From: Ulva prolifera | Taxonomy: Eukaryota; Chlorophyta; Ulvophyceae; Ulvales; Ulvaceae | Assembly: GCA_023078555.1 (NCBI GenBank) | Contig: CM041196.1 | Coordinates: forward strand, 6,211,658 to 6,275,657 | Direction: 5' to 3' | DNA length: 64,000 nt | In this document: positions 9,238 to 21,148 of the stretch, piece by piece | Numbering within the stretch: the first letter of the stretch is position 1 | Layout: each line of letters opens with the position of its first letter | The notes under the pieces: model-generated | The model's input: the letters and a program-made list of their open reading frames with translations, nothing else | What the model was told of the DNA's origin: nothing | The model's database searches: none | Position numbers and translations under genes: made by a program

Positions 9238-12200
9238 TATGTCTTAAGCTTAAGACTATCTAGACAGAGAGAATATCAATTGTGTCTCCGTAGGAACAGG
9301 CCCTCGGCACAATGCTGAATTGACGCATGCATGAATTGCGATACTTGCGAAGCTCGCCTGACATGACTGAAGCAGGGAACCCAATGTAGAAGTGAGGTGA
9401 GCAGGAGCAGCTGCAATTCTGCCGTCTGTTCATAGACTGCTGATGACACGAATACTTGCCGCAGCCACGGGCCTGAACTAACAAATCTATTGCGAAAGAC
9501 TTCTCTGAAACACAATGGACTTTTGCAATGCATTCCTGATGTTTTTTTCTGTTCGCCAGCCGATTGAGCCATGTACTCGTTCGTGCTAGCTCGTTGACGA
9601 GACCATGAGCAGTACTTGCACGCCATGCCGCAAATCGAGTGTAGCGCTCACACAGTCTTTGACAGGCAAATTGAGCTTTCAAATCTTGCGCAACCGTGCG
9701 TCGCTGAGCACCTGTGGTCGTTTATAGGTCCACGGCGAGCTTAGTCGCACACAAAAACGTCCACAGGTCGAATTTTTTGACAGGAACACTTGCCACAATC
9801 CGCAAACATGTTTATCTATCATATGGCACCTTAACAGTCGTCAACAGAGTTCATTCTAGCTCGAAGATGGCCAAATCGGGAGATTAATCGGGATTTTTCT
9901 CATCGGGCCCGATAAATCGGGAAATTTGCCCAATCGGGCCCGATCACCCAACCCAGCTGTTCACATACATTGGCTCATGTTTGTCACCGTCAGGAGGCTT
10001 CCTGTCTTCCTGCATCAATGTGGCCCTCTGGGATCTTACAAATTTGCACAGATCTGACAAGTACTCTCGATTGAGTGGTGTCTACTTGTACATGTACATC
10101 AATGCATTGATGTGAATCTGGTTGCTTCGAGCCGTAAGCTGAGAAGCTCGCAGGAGGCACCATGCCTGCATCATTGCCTGCATCATTACATGTGCGGGAT
10201 CATGATTCACATTTGCGAGTTCATGATCTCACACACGTTGACCTGCTGGCAGTTCTGTTGTCTGTGAGCTTCCTAGCTCAGAGCGTGTGCAGTGTCTCTG
10301 CACTCACTGAAAGCACGAAAAGACACCTCAGGCTAGCTATTGGAGCAGGCACTCGAGCGATGAGTTGTCTTGCTGAAGAAAGACAGCTGACCATCTGTCT
10401 GCAGACGAATGTAACAAAGGATCAGGACACAAACATGGTAACGTAACAGGACACATCCGGAGCTGAAGTAACCATAGCAATCCTGACGGGCCACCTGTTT
10501 GTCCACCCAGAGTCATGTCCATCCCCAGAGTCATGCAGCAGGCGGCCAGAGGCTGTCCCCAGGACTTGCCACGATCGCAACATCATATGAGATCATGCCT
10601 GGCACTTGAAAGTTCCAGTCACATGACAAGGTTCAGTGATTGGCTGGTGAGCCAGTGATGTGGCTGTGCAATTATGACACAATTGTGACACAGCCATGCT
10701 AGCTCGTTTTCTGTGGATATGCTTAGGAGGACGCTCGCTCGATGACTGTGGCGCAACGCAGACTGTGTTGTCGTGAACGCAATGGTGCAGTCTACATGCT
10801 GCAGACATGGCCATGCATCCGTGTGCAGGTGCCGTGCTAGGAGCATGTGGAAGTTGTACATGGTAGGGAAGGCAAGTTGGGAGCAGGAAGCAGTGGCGAC
10901 TGTGGTCCACGATCTCCGAGAATTTAGCTGCAGCATTATACGACAGGGTCTCCGCGATCGCACGCGAGTGTGTTGTGTGAAGAACAGCAGAGATGCATGT
11001 GAGCTCTGTATGCGCTAGCCACGCAAATTGGGATTACTGTGCAGCGCCACTCCCCTGCAAGTCCATGACACAGCGCTTAGAATGACGGCTGCCTGGTCTG
11101 TGCATGCTCACGCCATTGCCGTCATGTGACTCGCGGTGGAGTTGACGGAGATGTCAGCTTCGGCAGCGGCCTTGCATCTGCGCACCAAGCGATGCATTGC
11201 TCGGTGCTTGGCGACTGGAATCCAGGAATTCAGTTAAGAAACGTCTTTGTCCCGGAGCTTTAATTGGATGCTGGCTGTGGTGGGCATTCATTGTGCCCCG
11301 CTTGCCAGGATACGTCAAATTCGTGATGCTGCCTCAGCAGCAATTTGAACTCGTTGCGCTATGCCACACAGGGTCAACTGACCTCACTGCCCGCACAGCA
11401 AGACGACTCGCTCAGATATTGACATTGAGGTGATTCCAGGCCGAAAGCATCAGGTGTGTTGGCCCTCGGCCTCTGAAAGTCCAAGCCCGGACGGCACAAA
11501 CTTGTCGATGTGTAAAGCAAATTGCCCTTGCAAACTGGTATGTCGATGCTACTTCAGCAAGGTGAACCAATGTTTACCAATCTTGTCGTCTCTTCGATTC
11601 TGAGCTGACGATTGTATCGGCCTGCTTTTGAGTCGCGATAGCGGGTACCTCAGGAGATATGTAGGAGACGCCACTGCCAGGCAGGCCACGATGCAGTTGA
11701 CAGGGCAATTTGATGGCTATTGTCTGCCGCAGACTCGAGTGCCGTTGTACAGAACGTGCGCAATGAACTACATATTGTGTGTCTGTGCTCTCGCGCTGCA
11801 CTGGCACTGTTTGACGCTTGGCTGCCCACGTTGATTGATGCAAGTGCTTGCGAAGTTGCGGTGGTGTTGGAGATGGCTGCTAATTGCAATTGTATCATGG
11901 GATATCCCTGTGATGGATGCAGACGGTCCTCCCACAGTACTAGAAGCTGCAGCAACTGCCACATGTGGTCTTTGTGCTTTATTGCAGGCACCCTGGGCCA
12001 TGTTGTGGGTCAATATATCTATCGTTGAGGTAACCGGCCACAGAAATGGCAGCGTAGCCGACACATCCATCCACCTGTTCAAGTGTGAGCGGTGCAGATT
12101 TGTCAGCAGCCACAGCTAGTGTACTTGCAAAAGCGGAACTCTCGTTCACATCCGATGAACATATCTGACCTTCAGCAAGCATGTTCATTCACCCCTTTCG

Positions 12201-13142
12201 ACAGCATCAGATTTTTTGCATGTTGCCGGTGGACGGACGTGATCGTGTTGACAAGCATTGGGCGGTGGTTACGGAAGAGTGGACGGGTCCAAACATCCAA
12301 GTACAGCGTTAGTACATCTCCCTAAACAGTTTGTACTGAACAGTACATCCGTTGCGACGTGACTCAGCCATGCTGTGCAGCTAAGGCTCGGACAGCTCGC
12401 TGTCGAGCACTGCACGTCCGGAAACTTTCGACTAACTCACGCAGACCGCAGACATCTGATGAAGCCCTTTGACAAGACCGAAACCAGCAGCGTCCGTGAC
12501 TGTCATTCAATTCGCTATATGCAGGGACATGTCTGCTTCATATTGTTTATCGCGCGCGGCATGCGGCTTGCAACTGCGATATGCATGCGCAGGTCACTTG
12601 TAGCCACCAATGCTTTGAGCCAAATTTGCCTTATGAAGTAGCCTTATCTCCGATGTTGTTCGCGCGATGCCGCTATGTGTGACAATATCAGGGTCGTTGC
12701 GCATATCGCATCGTCGATCAATTGGCTATTGCACGAAAGTACCGTAAAGGCGCATGCACAGTATGCACGCAATTGCACGTGTACAGCACACGCGCATGAC
12801 TCGGTCGCGGTGTAGACACCGCTGTGCACAAAGGATCGCGTGGGCACCCCCTGCTGACTGCAGCTGCCAAGGAGTGCAGAGAGGCTTTGCAAACTTCCAA
12901 TGTTGTAGCCATGTCCAACGACCTGATGATGCATAATTTGTGCATCACCCCTGTGCCATCACACAGATGTGGGCTCCTGCAGGCATGTCTGCTGCAACAC
13001 GTTCACAGCTCTGTGTGGACAGCTTTACATGATCTAGCGAGATGGTGCTTTGGGCCCAGCTGTCAGGTGACTGGGGGTGTTTGTTACACTGACAAGAGAG
13101 GAGGCAGAGGGTGTTTGTGGTTTCCAGTTGCATTTACACAGG

Positions 13143-13172
13143 TGCAGTAGTACTCTATAGAGTACTACTGCA
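13143..13172. repeat. Perfect 30-bp palindrome
   Basis: Fifteen bases (TGCAGTAGTACTCTA) are followed at once by their exact reverse complement. It shares its last four bases with the next palindrome. About 60 bases upstream, GTTACACTGACAAGAGAGG (13083 onward) loosely resembles the start of the dispersed 40-bp motif. Confidence 0.95.
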
Positions 13173-13196
13173 TCATCCAGTATACTGGATGATGCA
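13169..13196. repeat. Perfect 28-bp palindrome, overlapping the previous one
   Basis: TGCATCATCCAGTA is followed at once by its exact reverse complement. With 13143-13172 it makes a chain of two spacer-free palindromes, the same arrangement as at 7801-7890 but with unrelated sequence. Confidence 0.95.
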
Positions 13197-13859
13197 TGCA
13201 CGCATGCCTGCAGGTTTTTCTTCTGCTTGTCCCCCTGTCACCTGCAACATGCATATATGGTCAACTGACACTATGAATCGGGGCAGAGCATCAAAGTAGA
13301 CCACAAGGCATTGCAACCATTAGCGTTGGATTGATTTCCACCTGACACACTCACTTCAAGCACTCATCAAACAGGACTGGCGTGAGGGGCCTACTTGGTG
13401 TCCACGAGGTAGACCTAGCGTATGCAGGCAGGCTGCATGGCCAGCACTCCGCACAACCCCGCCACTAGTATCTGAGCTCACATCTCAAGCAAGCAACTCT
13501 GTGCACAGCTGCAGACAACGTTCCCGGCGCTCATGCACATTGATCTGGGCTCCACTCGCCTGACTCCATCACATATATATATACGAAGCCCAATCACTGC
13601 AGCTCTACCTGCAAATGCACAGCCCCAACAACAAGAAGCAGCGATCCATCTGCCGGCTGCCCACTGAGTTGGCGGACGTGGATGTGCCGTTGTCGCGCCA
13701 TTTGTCCACAAGAAATCTCACAAATGTACGCCTCACATTGCGTCGATATGCGCATATGGTACCAGTTGCTGCAGGCCCCTCTCCAGTCACGCGCACCACA
13801 GCAAGGCCGACCCCCATCCCCCCTCCCCCCGACCGCGGCAGCGGCCAGCAACCGCCTCC

Positions 13860-15417
13860 ATGTGGTCTCCACGCCTTTCCATGCTGTGCGTGCTGCTCAC
13901 GCTGGCCATCGGCGCTGCGGCGCTGCCGCCGCCGTCCCCCCGGCAGCGCGAGAGGCGCCCGAGGCACACTGTGCTCACGGTCCAGGAGGAGCCTGCGGGC
14001 GGGGCTCACCCGGCAGCGCCAGAGACGCCCGCGCAAGACGCGGACTCAGGTGGGGCTGTACAAGAGTGGGTGGAGTATGCGGGTGATGCATCGGGTGGGG
14101 CGTACATGCGGAAGCTGCTCCACGGCTGCCACCGCCGCAGGTGTGACACCCCTCCCCCCCCCCCTCCCCACGCCGGCGGCAGGCCTTGATTTGTTTTTCC
14201 TTCGGCTTCTGTCATCCTGTCAGGAGCGGCTGACTCTCAGTGTTTGACCATGGGACCCGATTGAGATCCTCCCACACCGATGCACGTAGTGTGTCATTGC
14301 TGGTTTCTGGTTAACCAGATCAGATTAACCAGGAGTTCCAACTTTAAGGTGACAGCGCCGACACGTCAAGGCAGTCACCCACCTGCACAGCCGATTCCCC
14401 TCGTGCCATTGTTCATCCAGCAGCCGCCCACGAACAGCTGCCGCGATGCATTTGTGCCTGTATGTACGTGCAAGGGTAATGTGTGCACCGCAGGTGCAGG
14501 TGTCGATCACCGGCACCCGCAGCTGGCATGCAGTGCCACTTCTCCATCATGTAACACACGCATTGCATGCATGCAGCTGCATCGGGAGGTGCCCGCGGTG
14601 CGTCTTCCCGCCCGGCAGCGACGTCGGCCACTGCCGCCGCTCCGGCCGCATCAACGCGTGCTTCCGGCGCCGCGTCGCGTGGGGCAGCACCGCCTCCGGC
14701 ACCGCGACGTTCTCCACGCTCCCCGCGCCGCCCGTGTCCCCCATGAACGACCCGGACAACGGCGACGAAGGTGACGAAGGCACGGTGCGGAACGAGGGCG
14801 ACGAGGGGAACGAGGGAGAGGAGGGTGATGAGGGGAATGAGGGAGATGAAGGGGACGAGGGGCTGCAGGACCTTGATTACGAGGGGGGGGAGGAAATCCT
14901 GGTGCCGGTGGAGAACGTTGAATATGATCTGACGTACGAGTACGACCCGGAGCTGTCGCTGGAGGACGTGCTGCCGGACGGGGTGCTCGAGATTCCGCCG
15001 CCAGGCGCGAAGGGGAAGGCCGTGGGCAGGCCGTTTGCGTTCGCGGGCGGCGCCGGCAATAGCTCGGCGGCTGAGGCGGCGGTGGAGCGGCGTGGGGGCG
15101 GGAAGGGGCGGGGGGCGTCGGTGGCGGCGCAATCGAAAGGGGAGGGGACGGAGGCGTTCGTTGAGGATGATGAGGTGAGGGCCGGGGAGGATGTTGGAGA
15201 GGGCGATGGGGATGGGGGAGATGACAGTGGTGTTGAGGGTATTGACCCTGATGTGGAGGCCGATGAAGGGGATGATGTGGAGGAGGAGGAGGAGGAGACG
15301 GATGAGGAGGACGGCAGTGATGGGGAGGGTGATAATGGGGAGGGTGGTGGCAAGGGGGGAAACGGACTGGGCGTGACCGGGCGCGGATTCAAGCTTGGGC
15401 TGCAGCGGCAGCATTGA
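13860..15417 (+). CDS. Secreted acidic protein with DEG/NEG repeats (family 2)
   Basis: Exons 13860-14140 and 14577-15417 join in phase 2, giving about 373 residues. The ATG at 13860 opens a signal peptide (core MLCVLLTLAIGAAAL). Exon 1 ends ..MRKLLHGCHRR. Exon 2 starts CIGRCPRCVFPPGSDVGHC, a small Cys cluster, followed by DEG/NEG/EEG tripeptides (about 14761-14862), LQDLDYE, YEYDP, and a very acidic Asp/Glu/Gly-rich tail ending in a basic GRGFKLGLQRQH. The gene at 19702-21148 has the same two-exon layout and the same HGCHRR, CPRC.FP, GHCR, LQDLDYE and YEYDP blocks, so they are paralogues. No named domain is recognised. Secretion is inferred from the signal peptide; acidic repeats could bind cations, but nothing proves it. 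The intron holds a C-rich tract and ends in GCATGCATGCAG. Confidence 0.75.
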
Positions 15418-16263
15418 GTCTGTGGCGGGGCGCTGATTTCTGCAAAGGTTGCCGACGATTGGCTGAGCGTAGCAGCTTGCCGTCAAGGCGCGCGATCACC
15501 GCCACAGGCAACCTGCCATGGAGATGCTCACCATGGGGGTGAGCCGGGGTGGGGCCCACCGCCATGCTCGCCTTGTGGATGCTCACTGTGATGTACCTGC
15601 AGAAGGCTCGCGTCAACGCAGCCAACGCGCCGTATGTATATAGGCATGGCCGGTGGGCACGGGGCCGAAGATGGGACGATGTGGAGGGTGTGGGTGGGGG
15701 GTGCCGAGAGATTCTCAATAAACCTGCTTCAATTCCTGCAGGCAATGGTCCACTGGTGCTCACATGCGTTGGCAACGCATGCTGCGTGCTGTGGAGTGCG
15801 GCATGCGTGTGCTTGCCACACGCATGGGGGGCCCGTCAGAGCTCCACTGAGCTGTTTCCATTTCCAACACCTGTAGAGGTTTTCTTGGGTATGGGCCCAG
15901 GGAGGCCGGGTCCGCGGCGAGGCGCATCAAGCGGGCTGCAAGCTCGCTGGCACCATCGCCACCGACCCTGATGCGGGATCTTGATTTGCTTGCCCGTCGC
16001 TGCTTTCGCCTTTTAGCTTCCCTGGACTAGTTTTCTTTTGCTGACACCTGTGCCTCTGCCGTTGGCAAGGCACATGACATGGCGTGCGGTGCTGTCTGAT
16101 GTCGGGGCTGCTCTGAGCTCTGACCGTGGAGCCGCAGGTGGCTGCGCCGCACGCGCCTGTTTACGTTCCATTACTTTTAACGTTTCTTTCTGAGGCTGAC
16201 TGCTATGCCGTTCGTAGCTCCTGTTGATGCTGGCTGCGGTGAAACTGTAATCCTGCATCACAT
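15418..16263. other. Intergenic, nothing recognised
   Basis: This is the downstream region of the acidic secreted-protein gene. It contains CATGCGTTGGCAACGCATG (about 15766), a 9-bp-arm inverted repeat, but no coding segment I can support. Confidence 0.45.
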
Positions 16264-16540
16264 GTTGTAAAGTAAAGTAAATCTAAATTTACTGAGCCGT
16301 ATCCTATTGGACATTGACAACTCCGAATGAACGGGACCACATATGCCGAAGGGGTAAACCACCTGGAAACCCCCCTCAGACGACCGTACGCAACTCACAG
16401 GGCCTCCTCCTGTGCTAAGCGAGGTGGTCACGTACGGCCGTTTCGATTTCCCAAAGCGCACGCAGAATCGAACCCACGACCTCCTGAAACGGAGGGGGTA
16501 GCTTTTAATCCGTCCTCAACCCATTGGACCCATTGTCATG
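16264..16540 (-). mobile_element. tRNA-derived SINE, copy 2 (complete)
   Basis: Read on the minus strand, the element starts near 16540 with a tRNA-like head. GGTCCAATGGGTTGAGGAC is a D-arm with an A-box-like stretch, and GTGGGTTCGATTC (about 16466-16478) is a good B box. The T stem does not pair properly and the anticodon arm is irregular, so this is not a working tRNA. The body (16460 down to about 16280) matches 1-170 of the window. It ends in three copies of TTTAC (plus strand GTAAA, 16267-16281). Head, unrelated body and short-repeat tail are the standard SINE plan. The element would be transcribed by RNA polymerase III and moved by a partner LINE; this is family knowledge. I could not find convincing target-site duplications. 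Confidence 0.75.
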
Positions 16541-19500
16541 CAGCACAGAAGGGGCTGGCAGGCTTGAGGTACAAGGACAATACTTGTTTGCCAGCCTGAT
16601 CTGTGGGCCAAATTCCCAAGAGGACATGGTTTTGCTATGTATCAATTATAGATGCTGCCATAAATGAGTTGGCTGGGGATCTGAAAGGTGGTGTGCCCGA
16701 TGAAGAACAGGCCTGAGCCGATGCCATACTCTGCACCAGATCAGAATCAATATCAGTGGGGCTCAAACGGTGCTATTGGGCAACATAGACGATGAGGCCA
16801 CTTTCAGCTCCTGCTGCAGCATTAGTTGTAAGCATGTCGGTGATGAAGGCTTGCTGCTTAATGATACCAAGATTGCTGCGCGACTCACGTGCTCTGACAC
16901 GCTGACATGACGGACGAGCTCGTCGCAGAGGCGCTGCAGAAAGTATGACCGCAAGGATCTGGAGTGTGCTTTGGTGTGCATGTCGCTGTTTGCCAAGGGT
17001 GTGCTGACATGTTAGGCACTCAGTGCCAAGCATGGTCCGGACTTGCGCCGGTGCAAGGGATTTCGAAGTGCAGTGTGCGGCCCTTGCGTCAGAAAGAACT
17101 GTGTGTACTTCTGGAGCAATGGCGCATGAGTTCAGCGCAAGGCGGATAGCCTGCTTTCAGACACGATCCTTCAGGCCCCTCCACCCAAAAACACTCAAGC
17201 CATGGCTGAAGGCAAGACGAAGTCTAAGTAAGTATCTTCTCAGACTGGGTCCCCTGGCTCCTCAGGACGCATGCAGCATTGCATCAGGTTTGGTACAGTG
17301 TGAGTGAGCCAGACACGGGCCGATCCGGAGCTCGAGTTGACTACCAGTGCCTGACAAGTTACTTGACCCCATGCGGAATTTATGGAACATTTGTGTTCAT
17401 GAGCGTCGATCAGTGACATTTGGTGGTGCCGTATGACATGCACTGATGAGCCTTGTCCTGTGCATTGCTCCCTTAAAATCGCAGCGACGCAACAGCAATG
17501 CACTGCAGAACAGAGGTTCACAGAATACACTATGGAGACCCAGGCTTGCAATGACCGAGTGGATTGTAGAAGCTTGGCTCAAATGACAGCGATGCAGACT
17601 GCAGTACGCTACCCAACTGCAAGGTGTTACAGGCACGCTCGAAGGGCTGGCCTTGTACAGCGCCTGTACAATCATGAATCTGTACACTCTAAAGTGCAAA
17701 TCGATGGGTGACTTCACCACAACACATCTCTGGGCCCTGGAGCGAAACTCACAAACCGGAACGCACAGGTGAACTGTTCAGCTGCAAAAGCTGGTGCCGC
17801 GCAGAAATGCTGAATTGAAGAGACAAGACGTACAAGCATACAGGAGCAAATTAGCGGGACTGCTGAATGTTGTCCACGTACACGCGTTTAGCCGGAGTAT
17901 TGCCAACGTCAACTAATGTGAGGTCTAACGAACACCGCTTGATATCTGGCCGTGGCCTCGCGCGTGCTGCCGCGCTTCGATGATCCAAGATCATTGGAGA
18001 AGTTTAATCTTAATGAGATAAGCATTCATTTGCTGTAGCATCTGCTGATGATGGTGCAAGTGGGCGCCATTCTAGATCTCGAAAGAGATACGAGCAGCAC
18101 GATCATGGCCTTTGCCGTGAGCTGTACGAGCGTCATAACAAGATCAGGTTTGATCACGACATGTGGCTCTAGTCAGAGCAAACAGCCAATCGAAGCAGCT
18201 CCACGCTGACCGGACAGTCCACGGTAGATTGGCCTGCAAGCGGTTTTCATCAGACAAGATCACAGCGCGCATTCGGACCTGGTTGCAACATATGCAGTGC
18301 ATAGTATGTGATCACAGCTAGCACACCACCGTTTCGGTGGTCCAAGAGTACTGTCGCCGACCTAGGCTTGTCTGCATTCACATCTTCCATGAGCCGGGAG
18401 TGAACAGGTGCCAGGTTCTGACAGCTTCCTGCTGTCCAGGCCAGTCTAGACCAAACAATCGTAGACCTGCCACCAGTGCAGGCCCACTATGCTATGCAGA
18501 CTTTTGCACAGTGTCCAGATCACCATGGCTCAGCACATTTCATAGCACAGCTGGAGAGCCGCCCCGCTCAGAGACCGCAGTTGCTGTGTCCATCCCACCA
18601 GACGTCGCCGCAGCGACGCGTCTTGGGTTTTCAAATTGCCTGCATGCATGCGGGCCTCCACGGGGATTCCCGGACGCATGCAAGCTCTCCTCTGCACCAT
18701 GCTGCACACATCTACATCCAACAAATAAGCAGCCTCATTCTGCCTAGATACGTTCAGCCCTGCACTGATCCTCCAAACTCACGTGGAGTGCCAGATCAAG
18801 AGAGGCAGCTAGTCAGCTGCAGAAGACTGAGGGCGGACGAACGCCACAGCTGCAGCCCGTGCCGCGGCCGGAGGGGGTCGCGCAGGTGCGAACTCCACCT
18901 CGACGGCACCGGCTGCACAGCCCGAATCGTGGCAGTTGTCACCTATGAAGCATCGTCAATGATTATGTCGAATTCTTAAGGTTGTCTTCCACCCTGCCAC
19001 CTGCCGCAACGCTCTAACCGCAAGCGGTGTACTGGAGCGCAATTCAAACACAACGCCGAACCGTCGATCGACGTCGAGGGCTTGTACCTCTGGTCCCTTC
19101 AAGCAAGTTTCTCATTCAAGCATCACCCGACGCGAGAGTCACATATTGCATAACATGTTTTCATGGTTGTTGGTAGCTGTGCGGAGATTTCTGCGAATCG
19201 CGACGTCCGCGGTGCTCGGAGGCGTGCGCTGAGGGCTCATGGGCCATATGATTCATGGCTCGCGTGCCGCCCGCTGGTCGACGACGCGCGCGCGTCGACG
19301 TTGCGGCGTCGACACGTGGCGGACGGCATCAGGCTCAGCCCCGCTATAGCGCGCGCTACACACTCGCACGCTGCAACATGTGTGGGAAGCGCGCGTCTCA
19401 GAGGCGTACAGCGTAGATGATCTGGACCAGATCTGGTCACAAATTGGGTAAAATGAAATATGTTGGGATGGTCGTGTTTCTGTGCAATGGCGGCGCACTT

Positions 19501-19701
19501 CAACGTGCACTCGGGGGCGCATGCGCGCCTGCGGCCTAGATGCATTCCATGACGGTATCGATGCGGCCGTATATGGGTGGATTGGGATTGTTAAGCGTAT
19601 TCGTGTGTTACGTTGAGCCGATGCATGCTGATGCAGGACACCCCACCCCGCCCTTGCAGCTACCACCGGACGGACAGCCACCATCGCGGCTCCGTCGCAG
19701 T
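16541..19701. other. Intergenic, no gene recognised
   Basis: Short frames only. A start-like ATGGCTGAAGGCAAGACGAA at about 17202 runs into a strong GTAAGT donor, but I found no matching next exon and do not annotate it. No RNA gene seen. Confidence 0.45.
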
Positions 19702-21148
19702 GCCGCCGGGGGCCGCTTGCGATCCGCATCGCGGCCCTCCTGCACCTCCTCTGCTTAGCCAGCACAGCAGCCACAGCACGGCGGCTGCCGCACACGCAGC
19801 ATGCATCTCTGGCGCCCCACAGCATGGCTCACAGTGCAGCGTACGGCGCGCCATACAGCGGCGCCGGCTGGCCGCCGCAGCTTGGCTTTGCGGCGGAGGG
19901 AGGCAAGCATACGCGGAGCCTGCTGCATGGCTGCCACCGAAGAACGTGCGCCCCTCACCCTCACAGTGTTTGCTCGTTCAGACACCCACTAGCTCGCAAC
20001 GCCGCCGGCGGATGAGTGCCATTCCTGATCGAATTCGAATTAATGCACGTGCTTGCGGGACCTTACCCTTTTAAATGGTCCGTTAAGCATTCGGTGGCAG
20101 AAGCCAGTTGTGTTTTTGCGTGGGAGAATGCAAAAATGGTGCACAGGTAGCACATTCTGGCCGCCTGCTGCGCAACAGATCTTGCGCGAATCAGACGCAC
20201 ACCCTGACAAATAGTCCTCCGACTTGTACACCTCAGGATCACAACGCAGCACACAACGCCGGTGTGGTTGACATGCATGTACACCCGGGCTGCGCTCGGC
20301 ATGCACCCAACATCGGCGGCGAGTGCAGGTGCATGCCGCTGTGCCCGCGGTGCGCATTCCCGAAGCGCAGCCGCGGCGTCGGCCACTGCCGCGCGAACCG
20401 CGTCATCCACCCCTGCACACCACGCATCTCCACCCGCTCCCTGCAGCCCCCCCGCACAATGCCGCGCATGGAGCCTGAGGTTAGCCCCGGCATGCATGCG
20501 GACGCCCGTGGCTACAACGGCAACGAGGGAGATGAGGGGGACGAGGGGGACGAAGGCAACGAGGGGGACGAAGGGGACGAGGGCAATGAGGGTGACGAGG
20601 GTGAGGAAGGTGACGAGGGCGACGAGGGGGATGAGGGCGATGAAGGAAACGAGGGGGATGAAGGCGATGAGGGGGAGGAAGGGGATGAGGGGAATGAAGG
20701 AGATGAGGGGGACGAGGGGCTGCAGGACCTGGACTATGAACCGAGTGCATTCTTCGCGGCGGCAGATGTGAACTATGACATGGGGTATGAGTATGACCCA
20801 GATGTCGTGTTTACAGACTTGGACGGGAACGAAGGCGATGAGGGTGGCGATTGGCACGATCAGGACGGGCAGGACGAAAGCGCCGCAGGGGATTCGGGTG
20901 ACAAGGGCTACACAGGGAACGAGGGGGGCGGCAGGGGGAGTGATGAACATGGTGGCGACGAGGCGGGCGGAGGCAATGCTGGGGTTGTCGGTGAGGAAAT
21001 AGACACCAGCCACAGAGCCTTCATGCTGCGCCGGGAGGAACGGCGCAGAAGCGTTGACAGCCATGCACTGCAGGCGGCAGATGGCGGCCATACGGGCGGC
21101 TACGGGTACGGGGACGGTGCGCCAGACGGTCTGCCGGGCCTCCGATGA
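19702..21148 (+). CDS. Secreted acidic protein with long DEG repeat tract (family 2 paralogue)
   Basis: Exon 1 ends at 19945 and exon 2 is 20329-21148; phases agree. Exon 1 encodes a hydrophobic signal-like segment (AIRIAALLHLLCLASTAATA at 19719-19778), then ..HTRSLLHGCHRR. No in-frame ATG lies between the upstream stop near 19635 and this segment, so the true start is in an unseen upstream exon or a start I cannot place; the left coordinate is approximate. Exon 2 starts CMPLCPRCAFPKRSRGVGHC. It then carries 22 uninterrupted tripeptides of the form NEG, DEG or EEG (20522-20719), LQDLDYE, YEYDPD, a second short NEGDEG group, and a Gly-rich end with basic RREERRR. It is a paralogue of the gene at 13860-15417. 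Function unknown; an extracellular acidic protein is inferred. Confidence 0.65.
20522..20719 (+). repeat. 9-bp minisatellite coding 22 (N/D/E)EG tripeptides
   Basis: The unit is RAY-GAR-GGN (Asn or Asp, Glu, Gly) with three GAG/GAA-GAG variants giving EEG. All 22 units are in frame with no interruption. Shorter versions of the same unit lie in the three other secreted-protein genes (about 4850-5100 minus strand, 14761-14862 and 27298-27540). Confidence 0.9.

Larger units (their letters stand above)
7801..9292. mobile_element. Candidate TIR-bounded insert with TA flanks
   Basis: The left end reads TACTGAGACACAAT. The right end, read on the minus strand from 9292, is TACGGAGACACAAT, giving 13 of 14 matches. 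If the outer TA is the target duplication, the inverted ends are CTGAGACACAAT and CGGAGACACAAT, as expected of a Tc1/mariner-like element. Near the right end, ACAATATGTCTT (9234-9245) and the palindrome GTCTTAAGCTTAAGAC (9241-9256) resemble the left palindrome. No transposase is visible. The interior holds motif copies B and D and a retroelement fragment, so it is either non-autonomous or a nest of insertions. Confidence 0.4.
9293..13859. other. Gene-poor stretch
   Basis: I find no coding region with a recognisable motif on either strand in 4.5 kb. At 9902-9913 and 9933-9944 the palindrome ATCGGGCCCGAT occurs twice, followed by CACCCAACCCAG; this resembles the right part of the hAT-like element at 57132-57233 and is probably a decayed relative. 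A pair of perfect palindromes lies at 13143-13196. The rest looks like unconstrained non-coding DNA. Confidence 0.5.

Noticed and set aside
9850-9955. A further hAT-like MITE copy
   Set aside because: The right part (ATCGGGCCCGATCACCCAACCCAG) fits, but no left end or target duplication can be found.
14413-15486. A 357-codon open frame on the minus strand
   Set aside because: It is the antisense of the acidic secreted-protein gene; GAG/GAC-rich coding DNA leaves the other strand open (CTC/GTC, giving Leu/Val runs).
16461-16540. A tRNA gene on the minus strand (GGGTTCGATTC, D-arm-like stretch)
   Set aside because: The T stem does not pair, the anticodon loop is irregular and the following body is repeated elsewhere; a SINE head explains it better.
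17202-17235. A first exon (ATGGCTGAAGGCAAGACGAA) with a strong GTAAGT donor
   Set aside because: I found no downstream exon in phase with a recognisable continuation, so chance is more likely.
20063-21091. A 342-codon minus-strand frame rich in Ile/Leu/Val-Pro
   Set aside because: Antisense shadow of the DEG-repeat tract, for the same reason.
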